The notes below the pieces were generated by a model. That model was not told the DNA's origin, ran no database searches, and worked only from the letters and a program-made list of their open reading frames with translations. The position numbers and the translations under genes were made by a program. This document shows positions 9,168 through 17,503 of a stretch of 64,000 nt of DNA, in pieces. Source of the stretch: Sneathiella chungangensis (GTDB lineage: Bacteria; Pseudomonadota; Alphaproteobacteria; Sneathiellales; Sneathiellaceae); assembly GCF_009882935.1 (NCBI RefSeq), contig NZ_WTVA01000004.1, positions 369,117 to 433,116 on the forward strand, given 5' to 3'. Numbering within the stretch: the first letter of the stretch is position 1; each line of letters begins with the position of its first letter.

Positions 9168-10589
9168 ATGATTGATTTGCGTTCTTATTTGCGTTTAACT
9201 CCGCTCCGATTTAACGTTATCGCACTGTCCGATGGACTGTCCAGCGATCTGGAAATAAATGGGAACTGTTCTTTGAGCGCGAAGCACGACAGGGAGACTG
9301 GCGGGAAAAGAGGGCGCCACAAGTCCGCGCAGACACGGGACATGATCCTCGCCGCCGCCGCGCGGAGCTTTCGCAGCAAAGGCTATTCCGCAACAAAACT
9401 CAAGGAAATAGCCGCCGCCGCCGGTATCGAGGCGGGCAGCCTTTACTACTATTTTTCTTCAAAAGAAGAATTGCTTGACGATGTCCTTGATATCGGCTGC
9501 CGGTCGGTGATCAAGGCCGTTGGAAATGCGCGGGCTGGCAGCGAAGCCAGCGGAGGCAGCTTTCGCGAGACTTTCGGTGCCATGGTCTATGAGCATCTGA
9601 ACTATATCCTCCAAGCCGACGATTTCACCGCGGCGAATATGCGCAATTTTTCCATGCTGCCGCCACCGATCAGGGCGCGCCATCGCCGGGGCTTCGATGA
9701 ATATGGAAAAATCTGGTTCGATTTTCTGACCAAAGCCCGGGACAATGGTGATCTTCGATCCGATATGGATATCAGAACGTTGAGGCGGGTCATCTTTGGC
9801 GCGCTTAACTGGTCAGTCGAATGGTTCAATACGGAGCAATTCTCGGTCCGGGAATATGCGGAAAAGGCAACGTCGTTGATGCTCGATGGCATGCTGATCC
9901 CGACGCACAGGTGGAAGGGACAGATCGCCTCCGGCGTTCATGTAGAGCCGATGTCCGCCGAACTGGCGGGCAAATCGAAAGCCGCGCAAACCAGACTGCA
10001 TATTCTGATTTCGGCCTCACGAGTCCTTCGCGAAAAGGGATATGAAGGAATAACGTTGCGGCATATCGCCGAAGTTGCGGGCATAGAAGCGGGAAGTATT
10101 TATTATCATTTCGCCTCGAAGGACGAAATTATTGACGAAGTGCTCACAGGGGGGCTCAGGGAAATTACCTCTGGCGTCACCGAAGTGCTCGAAAACGAAA
10201 CCGACTACCCGGAGACAATCGAGCGCATAGCGGCGGGTGTCCGGGCGCATATGCTGTATCTTTATGCCCGCAATGACTTTGTCACCATGAATATCCGGAT
10301 TTACGGTCAGTTACCGCAAGAGGTTCGACAGCGGCACCGGCCGATCCGGCAGCAATATGTCGGGATCTGGAGCCGTATTCTGAAACAAGGGCAAGCAACC
10401 GGTAAGATACATACAGATCTGGATATCGTTCCGGCGCGTCAGCTGATGCTAGGCGCCCTAAATTGGACCACAAACTGGTTTAATCCCGAATTCAACTCGA
10501 TGTACGAATCTAAATCGCTGGAAGATCTGATCAATTTGATCCTGATATTGTTCATGGACGGGTTAGACGGACGCCGCGAGGACAGGTAA
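9168..10589 (+). CDS. Tandem double-length TetR/AcrR transcriptional regulator
   Basis: One 473-residue frame contains two complete TetR-type units. The first helix-turn-helix starts near residue 52 (KSAQTRDMILAAA) and includes AGIEAGSLYYYFSSKEEL; the second starts near residue 270 (KAAQTRLHILISA) and includes AGIEAGSIYYHFASKDEI. Each HTH is followed by its own ligand/dimerisation domain, with matching segments FGALNWSVEWFN and LGALNWTTNWFN, so the protein looks like an internal duplication giving a covalent dimer. The start is uncertain: ATG 9168 has no ribosome site, while TTG 9273, with GGGA upstream, would still leave 16 residues before the first HTH and give room for promoters. It probably controls the divergent SDR and possibly the catabolic genes around it. 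Confidence 0.88.
   Translation: MIDLRSYLRLTPLRFNVIALSDGLSSDLEINGNCSLSAKHDRETGGKRGRHKSAQTRDMILAAAARSFRSKGYSATKLKEIAAAAGIEAGSLYYYFSSKEELLDDVLDIGCRSVIKAVGNARAGSEASGGSFRETFGAMVYEHLNYILQADDFTAANMRNFSMLPPPIRARHRRGFDEYGKIWFDFLTKARDNGDLRSDMDIRTLRRVIFGALNWSVEWFNTEQFSVREYAEKATSLMLDGMLIPTHRWKGQIASGVHVEPMSAELAGKSKAAQTRLHILISASRVLREKGYEGITLRHIAEVAGIEAGSIYYHFASKDEIIDEVLTGGLREITSGVTEVLENETDYPETIERIAAGVRAHMLYLYARNDFVTMNIRIYGQLPQEVRQRHRPIRQQYVGIWSRILKQGQATGKIHTDLDIVPARQLMLGALNWTTNWFNPEFNSMYESKSLEDLINLILILFMDGLDGRREDR
9233..9243. promoter_or_regulatory. Palindromic operator candidate (TGGACTGTCCA)
   Basis: An 11-base palindrome with a single central base lies between the SDR start and the TTG candidate start of the TetR gene. 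ACTGTCC also occurs 12 bases earlier (9224-9230), giving a direct repeat. It is short and could be chance; it would make sense as an operator only if the TetR protein starts at 9273. Confidence 0.25.
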
Positions 10590-10638
10590 TTCGTTTCTTC
10601 TGCCTGTTTCGCGCCTTATCGGCGGGGGACAAAAATGA

Positions 10639-11202
10639 TCAGTTTATCGTCCGACTGTATTTCCAGACGCTTGCAGGAGGCAGATTCCGAAAGACAGTTG
10701 TCGCCCGTTCGCCTTTAAGGCCAAAGCGGCTCGTCATTTCATCCGAAAACGGCGCCCGGGCGGAATAGGTATATTGTATCAGCGTTCCGCGCTCGTCCAG
10801 AAGTGCAACGATCTGCTCGAGTATGCTGATCCTGTCGGCGGTATTCATGTTGAGAAGCGGCAGGCTCGAAAAAACGATATCGATCGCGCCTTCGCTGTTC
10901 ACCTCGATCAAGCCGGAAACGGCCCGCGCATCGCCCGTTATAACCCGGATGTCCGGGAATTTTACGGCGAGATATTTGGCAAGCCTGTTGTCCCGCTCAA
11001 GCAAGCAAAGGTGCTTGCGCGACGCGCCGCTCGCCAATAATGCTTCGGTTATGGCACCCGTGCCCGGACCGATTTCTAATATTCGCTTGCCGGCCAGATC
11101 AACGGCCCTCGCCATGGCGCGCGCCAACGGTTGACCGCTCGGGGCGAGAGCGCCGATCTGGCGGGGGTTGCGCAACAGAGCCAAAACAAAGGATTGATAC
11201 AT
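10639..11202 (-). CDS. PmtA-like phospholipid N-methyltransferase / SAM methyltransferase
   Basis: This is a 187-residue class I SAM-dependent methyltransferase. The N terminus RNPRQIGALAPSGQPLARAMA is typical of the Rhodobacter/Sinorhizobium PmtA type of phosphatidylethanolamine N-methyltransferase and of rRNA-dimethylase-like relatives. Motif I is ILEIGPGTGAITEALL (about residues 41-56), an acidic residue follows at the end of strand 2 (CLLERD), and FSSLPLLNM is the motif IV position. The likely role is methylation of membrane phosphatidylethanolamine on the way to phosphatidylcholine, but substrate assignment rests on remembered family features. It stands alone, facing the TetR gene tail-to-tail. 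The 290 bases upstream (11203-11492) contain no gene I can support. Confidence 0.75.
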   Translation of the reverse strand: MYQSFVLALLRNPRQIGALAPSGQPLARAMARAVDLAGKRILEIGPGTGAITEALLASGASRKHLCLLERDNRLAKYLAVKFPDIRVITGDARAVSGLIEVNSEGAIDIVFSSLPLLNMNTADRISILEQIVALLDERGTLIQYTYSARAPFSDEMTSRFGLKGERATTVFRNLPPASVWKYSRTIN

Positions 11203-11492
11203 ACGAAATTCGGGGCCTCGCAGCAGGCAGGGTTTCTTAGTTGGTTACGTCCGATCAGGTCCTATTGGGATTAGATCATAAAGTTCCGGCTGACGGAAGA
11301 GCTTCGGCGCAACATGATACAGTTGTTTATTTCATTTTACCGGAAATCATGAAATTTTCATGGCGAAACGCGAAAGAAAAAAGGGCTATGGGCATGGATA
11401 TGCGGCCTGCGGGAACGGGTCCATAGCTACCGGCTCCGTCATCAATGTCGATGGCGGACCTGTTGGCAACCTGGGCCGTATTACCTGCTTGA

Positions 11493-13178
11493 TCAGGCGG
11501 CCACGCCGTTGCGTAGGAGCTTGCCTGGCAGTGCCGCGATGTCTGGAACAGCCTGATTGTCGTCGATCAGCAACTCGCCATTGACGATTACCTTATGAAT
11601 ACCGCGTGCCGGTGCAACAAGTCGGTCGGCGCCCGCGGGCAGATCATGGACCCGTTCCAAACCTCCCGCGGCAATCTTCCCGGGATCGAAAATCACCATA
11701 TCCGCCATCTTGCCCTCGGCGATGACGCCACGCCCCTCGATGCCAAACAACTCCGCTGGTTTTTGCGTTAGCATGTGGATGGCATGCTCAAGTTGAAGCG
11801 TTCCGCGCTCCCGCACCCAATGGCCAAGAAGATGGGTTGAATAACAGGCATCGCAAAGCTGGCTCGCATGCGCTCCCGCATCGGAGAGGCCGAGAATCAT
11901 ATTGTCATCCTGCAGCAGTTCCGCAACTTCTTCCTCGTCGTAATTCAGGATGGGGAAGCGGAAACGAGCGACGAAATCGGTCTCAAGAGACAGATCAAGC
12001 GCGAAATCGACGGGATCTTTGCCCTGACTTTCCGCGACGTCGCGAAGCGGTCGCTCTTCCCATTCTGGATGGTCCGGCGCCATGGAAACCACACAACGCT
12101 CGATCCAGCCCGCCACCGCATTCCGCGCGCCACTTGCCGTATCCTCGCGGAACGCGTCACGGAAGGCCGGATCGCGATACAGCGCCTTGCGGCCGTCGCG
12201 ATCCGCTTGCATCACCTGTTTAAACAGGGGGCGCATCTCGAAGGGGAAGGGCTCGTTGAACTCGAAATCGAAATTGATCGGGCGGCAGGCAACCTGTGGA
12301 TAAATTCTGGTTCCTTCCTCCCGCTGACGCCGGGTGATTTCCTGATGCCGCCTGTGGGAACCGGGCCCTGACATGCCGGAGAGCAGCGCCGTCCAGGTAA
12401 CCGGAATATCATGCTTTTGCGAGAGGAGTGAAAGCTGGTCGTGAAACAGCGTGGGGCCAACGGTTGCCTGCACGATTTTTGCGCCGCCCAGTCGTGCGGC
12501 GGAAACCAACCTGTCGATTTCAATCAAATCGGCAAGCCGGCTTGGAACCGGCTTTCCGCCATAGCCATGATGGGTCGTGGCCTGAGAGGTGGAGAATCCG
12601 ATGGCGCCTGCCTCCATCGCCTCGCGAACGATTGTCGCCATGCTGGCGACCTCTTCATCTTCGGCTATGCGCTCCACGGCGTCGGGTCCCATGACATAGG
12701 TCCGGATCGGAGTATGGCCGGCGAGAACCGCCAGATTGATGGCGCTCCCCTTTGCTTCGATCGCGTCCATATATTCGGCGAAGCTTTCGAACGGCCAGTC
12801 ATCACCGAGACCGTCTGAAAGTGCGTCAAAGGACATGCCTTCCACTTTTTCGAGGGTGCGCATTATTCCGGTCCGGTGCTCCGGCCGGGTTGGCGCAACG
12901 CCGAAACCGCAATTGCCGATGACCGCCGTGGTCACCCCGTGCCAGGGAGAGATGGACAGCATCCGGTCCCAGATAACCTGCGCATCGTAATGGGTATGGA
13001 TGTCGACAAAGCCCGGCGCGACATAAAAGCCGTCCGCGCTTATTTCGCGCGTTGCCTCGCTGTCAATCTCACCGATGGCAACGATCCGTCCATCCTTAAT
13101 GCCGATATCACCCTTAAAGGCAGGGGCGCCGGTGCCGTCGATAATCATGCCGCCGGTAATTTTGAGATCCAGTGTCAT
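11493..13178 (-). CDS. N-acyl-D-amino-acid deacylase family amidohydrolase
   Basis: This is a 561-residue metal-dependent hydrolase of the amidohydrolase superfamily, D-aminoacylase group (Amidohydro_3). It has the opening IIDGTGAPAFKGDIGIKDGRI and the metal motif PGFVDIHTHYDAQ (HTH near residue 60), followed by GVTTAVIGNCGFGVAP. The late aspartate motif is GLSDAGAHAS, and the small beta-sandwich closes with the C terminus (ADMVIFDPG and GIHKVIVNGELL). The family hydrolyses N-acyl amino acids, hydantoin-like rings or related amides. No signal peptide is seen, so it is cytoplasmic. It lies 61 bases downstream of the two dehydrogenase genes on the same strand and is probably part of their transcript. 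The true substrate is unknown. Confidence 0.88.
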   Translation of the reverse strand: MTLDLKITGGMIIDGTGAPAFKGDIGIKDGRIVAIGEIDSEATREISADGFYVAPGFVDIHTHYDAQVIWDRMLSISPWHGVTTAVIGNCGFGVAPTRPEHRTGIMRTLEKVEGMSFDALSDGLGDDWPFESFAEYMDAIEAKGSAINLAVLAGHTPIRTYVMGPDAVERIAEDEEVASMATIVREAMEAGAIGFSTSQATTHHGYGGKPVPSRLADLIEIDRLVSAARLGGAKIVQATVGPTLFHDQLSLLSQKHDIPVTWTALLSGMSGPGSHRRHQEITRRQREEGTRIYPQVACRPINFDFEFNEPFPFEMRPLFKQVMQADRDGRKALYRDPAFRDAFREDTASGARNAVAGWIERCVVSMAPDHPEWEERPLRDVAESQGKDPVDFALDLSLETDFVARFRFPILNYDEEEVAELLQDDNMILGLSDAGAHASQLCDACYSTHLLGHWVRERGTLQLEHAIHMLTQKPAELFGIEGRGVIAEGKMADMVIFDPGKIAAGGLERVHDLPAGADRLVAPARGIHKVIVNGELLIDDNQAVPDIAALPGKLLRNGVAA

Positions 13179-13239
13179 TGCGTGATACTCCCTAGTCGCG
13201 GCCGGACGGTTCGTCGCCTCTTGCGCCGCTAATATTTTT

Positions 13240-14295
13240 TCAAGTCGGCCGTGTCGTCATCCAGGGCCAGAGATTGTCGGCCTCCTGTTCGAGGACGAGG
13301 CCGCCGATCCAGTCGGCCCAGTAGCTGTCGGAGCCGAATTCATCCCGCCAGGACCAAAGCCGTCGGGTTCGGAAATGCAGATCATGCTCATAGGTGAAGC
13401 CGATGGCGCCATGAATCTGATGGGCGTGGGATGCGACGACGCCGGCCGCTTCACTAATCCGGGTTTTGGCAGCAGCGGCTTCGAACGTGCCGTCTATCTC
13501 GCCGGAAGCCGCAAGATCTGCCGCCTGGAAGGCGCCAAGCGCGGCGGCGCCGGAGGCGGCGGCAAGGCCGGCCATCTCCGCCATGTTCTGTTGGATGGCC
13601 TGGAACTTGCCGAGCGGACGGCCGAACTGGACACGGTCATTGGCATATTGCACGCTTGCCTCCAATATCCATTCAATCGCCCCCGCCATTTGCGACGACC
13701 GCATCATTGCGCCAAGCGCAAGGACGGCGAAAGACGTCAGACCCGCTGGGTCTTCTCCGGCGGCAACCACGGCCGAGTTGTCGAATTGGAGGGTATCCCG
13801 CGGTTCCGCCGCGATGCTCTGGTTTTCCGTGATTGAATAGGTTCCACCCCGGACCAGCGCGATGCCCTGATCCGTCACGACAACGACATGATCCGCCTTG
13901 CGGCCCCAGGGAACGCGCGTCGCCGTTCCTGTGACACAGTCTTTATCAAGCGTCAGTTTTTCGTCGATGCGGACGGGCGCAAGCACTGTAATGCCTTCAG
14001 GAGGCTCGATCCCGGCCTGCGCGAGAAGGTAATTCGCGAGTATATTTTCGACAACGGGAAGCGGTACTGCATGACGACCAACGGCGCGGGCAATAACTTC
14101 TGCATCCGCGAACTGGCCCCCCACGCCACCCATATTTTCCGGCACCAGGACATGCAAAAGACCGTTCTCGGCAATCGCCTTCCACAATTTTTCAGGAAAG
14201 ACGGAAGTTTCCGCTGCTTCCTTCATGTCTTTCGTTACCTGATCGGAAAACAGCTTTTCCACCGTATCGGCCATGATTTGTCGAAGTTCGTTCAT
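13240..14295 (-). CDS. Acyl-CoA dehydrogenase, divergent subunit (FadE type)
   Basis: This is a 351-residue acyl-CoA dehydrogenase-like protein, somewhat shorter than usual. It keeps the N-terminal helices (ENGLLHVLVPENMGGVGGQ) and the C-terminal FAD-contact region (QIHGAIGFTYEHDLHFRTRR). The middle beta domain is degenerate and lacks a clear TEPxxGSD motif. Such proteins commonly form heteromeric dehydrogenases with a canonical partner, as in actinobacterial FadE pairs for steroid side chains. The partner here is the upstream gene, whose stop overlaps this start by four bases (ATGA). The pairing suggests an alpha2beta2 enzyme acting on a bulky acyl-CoA. Confidence 0.88.
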   Translation of the reverse strand: MNELRQIMADTVEKLFSDQVTKDMKEAAETSVFPEKLWKAIAENGLLHVLVPENMGGVGGQFADAEVIARAVGRHAVPLPVVENILANYLLAQAGIEPPEGITVLAPVRIDEKLTLDKDCVTGTATRVPWGRKADHVVVVTDQGIALVRGGTYSITENQSIAAEPRDTLQFDNSAVVAAGEDPAGLTSFAVLALGAMMRSSQMAGAIEWILEASVQYANDRVQFGRPLGKFQAIQQNMAEMAGLAAASGAAALGAFQAADLAASGEIDGTFEAAAAKTRISEAAGVVASHAHQIHGAIGFTYEHDLHFRTRRLWSWRDEFGSDSYWADWIGGLVLEQEADNLWPWMTTRPT

Positions 14296-15443
14296 CGCAG
14301 GCCGAGCCCCCGTGCAATAATTCCCCGCAATATTTCCCGTGTTCCGCCCCGCAGCGAAAAGGATACGGCCGCCTGTGTGATGTAGGCGCGAACCTGTTCG
14401 AAATCGCTGGCGGCGGTAAGGCTTGCCTCGCCGCGGCCATACCGATGGGCGATCTCCGGCATATCCTGCTCGTAGATGGCGCCGAGATCCTTGACGACGG
14501 AGGCTTCAAGCGCCGGGTTCGATTGACTTTCCAGCTTGCCCGCAACCGAAATGGACATTCGTCGCAACGTCGCAAGATGGGCAATCAGGCGTCCGATCTG
14601 CTCCTGCGCGCGGCGGCTCGGGTCCATTTTTGCTTCCCGGATCAGCTCGATCAGCAGCTGGATCGACGACATATACCGTTCAGGACCGGAACGCTCGAAC
14701 GCGAGCTCGGCCGTTACCTGCTGCCAGCCATCTCCTTCCGCGCCGATGCGGTCTTCCTCAGGCACGAAGAAATCTTCGAAAACCACCATGTTGAAATGTT
14801 TCTCACCGGCAAGATTCTTGATCGGATCGATGGTCAGGCCTTTGGTCTGCTTCAGGTTGATCAGGAACTGGCTCATCCCGGCATGCCGGTTTTCGGAGGG
14901 CGGGCTTGTCCGTACCAGCGCGATCATCCAATCGCAGTGATGGGCCCCGGTTGTCCAGACTTTAGTTCCGTTGATGAGATAACCGCCATCGACCTTTTCC
15001 GCTTTGGTGCGGATTGAGGCAAGGTCGGAGCCGCTATCCGGCTCACTCATCCCGATGCAGAAGAAAGATTCCCCCTTGATGATGCCGGGGAGGATGCGGT
15101 GGCATTGCTCCTCGGTTCCGAAGCGGAGGATCGTGGGGCCGCTCTGGCGGTCGGCGATCCAGTGGCTGCCGACCGGCGCGCCGTAGGCCAGCACTTCCTC
15201 CAGCAGGGCGTAGCGCTCAAAAAAGCTCCGTTCGCCGCCGCCGTATTGTTTCGGCCAGGTCATGCCGATCCAGCCTTTTTCGCCCATCTTGCGGGAAAAG
15301 TCGGGATCAAGTCCTGCCCAGGACCTGGACCTCAACACTGCCGGATAGTCGGCGAGTTCCGTTAGTAGAAAATCGCGCACTTCCTGCCGAAGGGCCTCCG
15401 CCTCCGGCGGCAGGCTGTATGGATCAAAATTGAAATACTGCAT
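14292..15443 (-). CDS. Acyl-CoA dehydrogenase
   Basis: This is a canonical 383-residue acyl-CoA dehydrogenase. Visible features are the substrate-domain sequence WPKQYGGGERSFFERYALLEE, the FAD/substrate motif IGMSEPDSGSDLASIRTKA (about residues 133-151), NGTKVWTTGAH and the C-terminal LRGGTREILRGIIARGLGLR with the TxEI FAD site. It is the first gene of a minus-strand operon and is translationally coupled to the divergent dehydrogenase subunit. The deduced role is alpha-beta oxidation of an acyl-CoA with electron transfer to ETF. The 172-base gap to the divergent MFS fragment should carry its promoter, but I could not pick one out. Confidence 0.92.
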   Translation of the reverse strand: MQYFNFDPYSLPPEAEALRQEVRDFLLTELADYPAVLRSRSWAGLDPDFSRKMGEKGWIGMTWPKQYGGGERSFFERYALLEEVLAYGAPVGSHWIADRQSGPTILRFGTEEQCHRILPGIIKGESFFCIGMSEPDSGSDLASIRTKAEKVDGGYLINGTKVWTTGAHHCDWMIALVRTSPPSENRHAGMSQFLINLKQTKGLTIDPIKNLAGEKHFNMVVFEDFFVPEEDRIGAEGDGWQQVTAELAFERSGPERYMSSIQLLIELIREAKMDPSRRAQEQIGRLIAHLATLRRMSISVAGKLESQSNPALEASVVKDLGAIYEQDMPEIAHRYGRGEASLTAASDFEQVRAYITQAAVSFSLRGGTREILRGIIARGLGLR

Positions 15444-15615
15444 GGTAATCCGGTGTCCTCAAGTAACTTGTTATTATTTGTATGTGTCACCTGAATTGTA
15501 ACGTCGTTCCTCAATTTATGACGGGTTAAGCCGATAACGTCAATTGATTGGCGCTTGTCGTGTCAATATACTGTTCGGATGATCGTGGAAAATTGACGGG
15601 GGAGAGGGTTATTTT

Positions 15616-16062
15616 TTGACGGCAAAGTCCTCCCAGAGCAAAGCGAAATATGTCGGGCTGGTCGGCGCGGTCTGGATTTCCGCATTTCTTGTCAGCCTTG
15701 ATTATTCGGCCGTGACGCTCGCCTTGCCGACGATCGCCGTCCATTTTCATGCCGGGACCAGCATGGTTTCATGGGTCTCGATTTCTTATATGCTTGTGAC
15801 GATTTCGCTGATGTTGCTTGCGGGCCCTTTTATCCGGCGGATCGGGTACCGGCGGGCGCTCTTTATCGGACTGTCGTTATTTACGATCGGCGCTATCGCC
15901 GCCGGATTCGCGTCGTCCCTCTTGATCTTCATCTTGATGCGTGTCTTCATCGGCTTGTCCCGCGCGTCTATTCCGGGATCGGCAGTTCTGCTTTCGCTTT
16001 TCGCGGCGGTGTGCGAAGCAGGAGCAAAAGCGGCGCCGAGGCCAGCATCACCCACATCATGA
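15616..16062 (+). pseudogene. Truncated MFS drug-transporter gene (N-terminal fragment)
   Basis: The frame opens with a TTG codon at 15616, preceded by GGGGGAGAGGG, and encodes the first four transmembrane helices of a major facilitator: FLVSLDYSAVTLALPTIAVHF, then the loop motif GPFIRRIGYRRALFIG and RVFIGLSRA. About residue 117 the similarity stops, exactly where the frame enters the 3' end of the oppositely oriented emrB gene (stop at 15968). The remaining residues are only the antisense of emrB. A complete transporter would need roughly 300 more residues. I read this as a gene broken by deletion or inversion that joined it to the efflux operon. A short expressed protein is possible but unlikely to work as a transporter. 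Confidence 0.7.
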
Positions 16063-17503
16063 GGCTGAAATCATTGAGGAAGGCGATGGTTGCGGCCTGA
16101 CGGGTTATTTCTTCATTCAGCGCGATAAGTCCGCTTGGTAGATGCCAGTTCCAGGCGTCCGGCAGCCAGGGCGATTGCATCGCGGCTCGGAAGGGAGTCA
16201 TCCTGTCGGCCATACTGGCATGGTTCACTTGCGTATTCCGGGCCAGCATCGTGAAGACGATGGAGATGCCGATACTGCTGCCGATATTGCGCATCAGGCT
16301 GAACATGGCCGTCCCCTCATTGCGAAAATGCGGGGCAAGCGTCGAGAAGGAGAGGGTGCTGAGCGGCACGAAGATAAAGCCGAGACCGATCCCTTGCGTG
16401 ATCCCGGTCCAGACAATGGTCGAGATGGATACTTCCGTCGTGAAACCGGACATTTCCCAAAGGGAAAACGAGGTCAGGCTGATACCGAACAGGATCAGGA
16501 GACGGGTATCCACCCGGCCCATGAGGCGGCCGACAACCACCATGGCCATCATCGTCCCGATGCCCCGCGGCGCCAGCACATAACCGGTCGTCAGCACCGG
16601 GAAGCCCATGAGGTTCTGCATAAACGGCGGCAGCAGCGCCATGGTCGCGAGCAGGATGACGCCGACCAGGAAGATCAGGATGAGGCCGACGGCGAAATTC
16701 CTGTCCTTGAACAGGCCGGGCTCGATGAAGGGCATTTTCGCCGTATACATATGGACGAGAAACATATAGAGGCAAAGGCCGGCAACGACCGCCTCGATGA
16801 GGATTTCATTGGACGAAAACCAGTCCTGGGACTGGCCACGGTCGAGCATCATCTGCAAGGAGCCGATGGCAAGGCTGAGAAGCGCAAAGCCGAAAAAATC
16901 GAAATTGCGCGCCTTGTCGCGTACTGTTTCGGGGACGAACGCGAGGATGCCGAGGAGTGCCAGAATGCCGAAGGGCAGGTTGATATAGAAAACCCAGCGC
17001 CAGTTGTAATATTCAGTGAGATAGCCGCCGAGGGTCGGGCCGAGGATCGGGCCAACCATGACGCCCATGCCCCACATGGCCATGGCGGAGCCATGCTTCT
17101 CCGTCGGGTAGGTATCGAGAAGGACGGCCTGCGAGAGCGGCACCAGCCCCGCACCGAAGACACCCTGAAGCAATCTGTAGAAAACAAGTTCGGTGAGCGA
17201 CGTCGCCGCGCCGCAGAGCATTGAGGTGATGGTGAAGCCGGTGACCATGATCGCGAACAGGCGCTTGCGTCCGATGCGCGCGGCCAGCACGCCGGTCGGC
17301 GGTGTCATGATCGCGGCGGCCACGATATAGGAGGTGAGCACCCAGGAAATCTGGTCCTGGGTCGCCGACATGGTGCCTTGCATATGGGGCAGCGCCACAT
17401 TGGCGATCGTCGTATCGAGCGCCTGCATGATCGTCGCCAGCATGATGGAACCGGTGATCAGGCCGCGCTCAAGAGGGGTGCTCCCGGTCGCCTGGGCGGT
17501 CAT
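15968..17503 (-). CDS. emrB: DHA2 family multidrug efflux MFS permease, EmrB type
   Basis: This is a 511-residue, 14-helix drug:proton antiporter of the EmrB/QacA (DHA2) group. Typical segments are MQALDTTIANVALPHMQGTM in helix 1, the loop RIGRKRLF, the antiporter motif GVFGAGLVPLSQAVLLDTYP and WRWVFYINLPFGILA. It acts in the inner membrane together with the EmrA adaptor encoded just upstream; their genes overlap by four bases (ATGA). With an outer-membrane TolC-type channel this system exports hydrophobic toxins. The operon begins with a MarR repressor. Its 3' end abuts the broken MFS gene on the other strand. Confidence 0.93.
   Translation of the reverse strand: MTAQATGSTPLERGLITGSIMLATIMQALDTTIANVALPHMQGTMSATQDQISWVLTSYIVAAAIMTPPTGVLAARIGRKRLFAIMVTGFTITSMLCGAATSLTELVFYRLLQGVFGAGLVPLSQAVLLDTYPTEKHGSAMAMWGMGVMVGPILGPTLGGYLTEYYNWRWVFYINLPFGILALLGILAFVPETVRDKARNFDFFGFALLSLAIGSLQMMLDRGQSQDWFSSNEILIEAVVAGLCLYMFLVHMYTAKMPFIEPGLFKDRNFAVGLILIFLVGVILLATMALLPPFMQNLMGFPVLTTGYVLAPRGIGTMMAMVVVGRLMGRVDTRLLILFGISLTSFSLWEMSGFTTEVSISTIVWTGITQGIGLGFIFVPLSTLSFSTLAPHFRNEGTAMFSLMRNIGSSIGISIVFTMLARNTQVNHASMADRMTPFRAAMQSPWLPDAWNWHLPSGLIALNEEITRQAATIAFLNDFSLMMWVMLASAPLLLLLRTPPRKAKAELPIPE

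Noticed and set aside
16142-17224. 360-codon plus-strand open frame
   Set aside because: It is the exact antisense of emrB, its product is a low-complexity His/Arg/Glu-rich string without family motifs, and emrB has clear DHA2 motifs.
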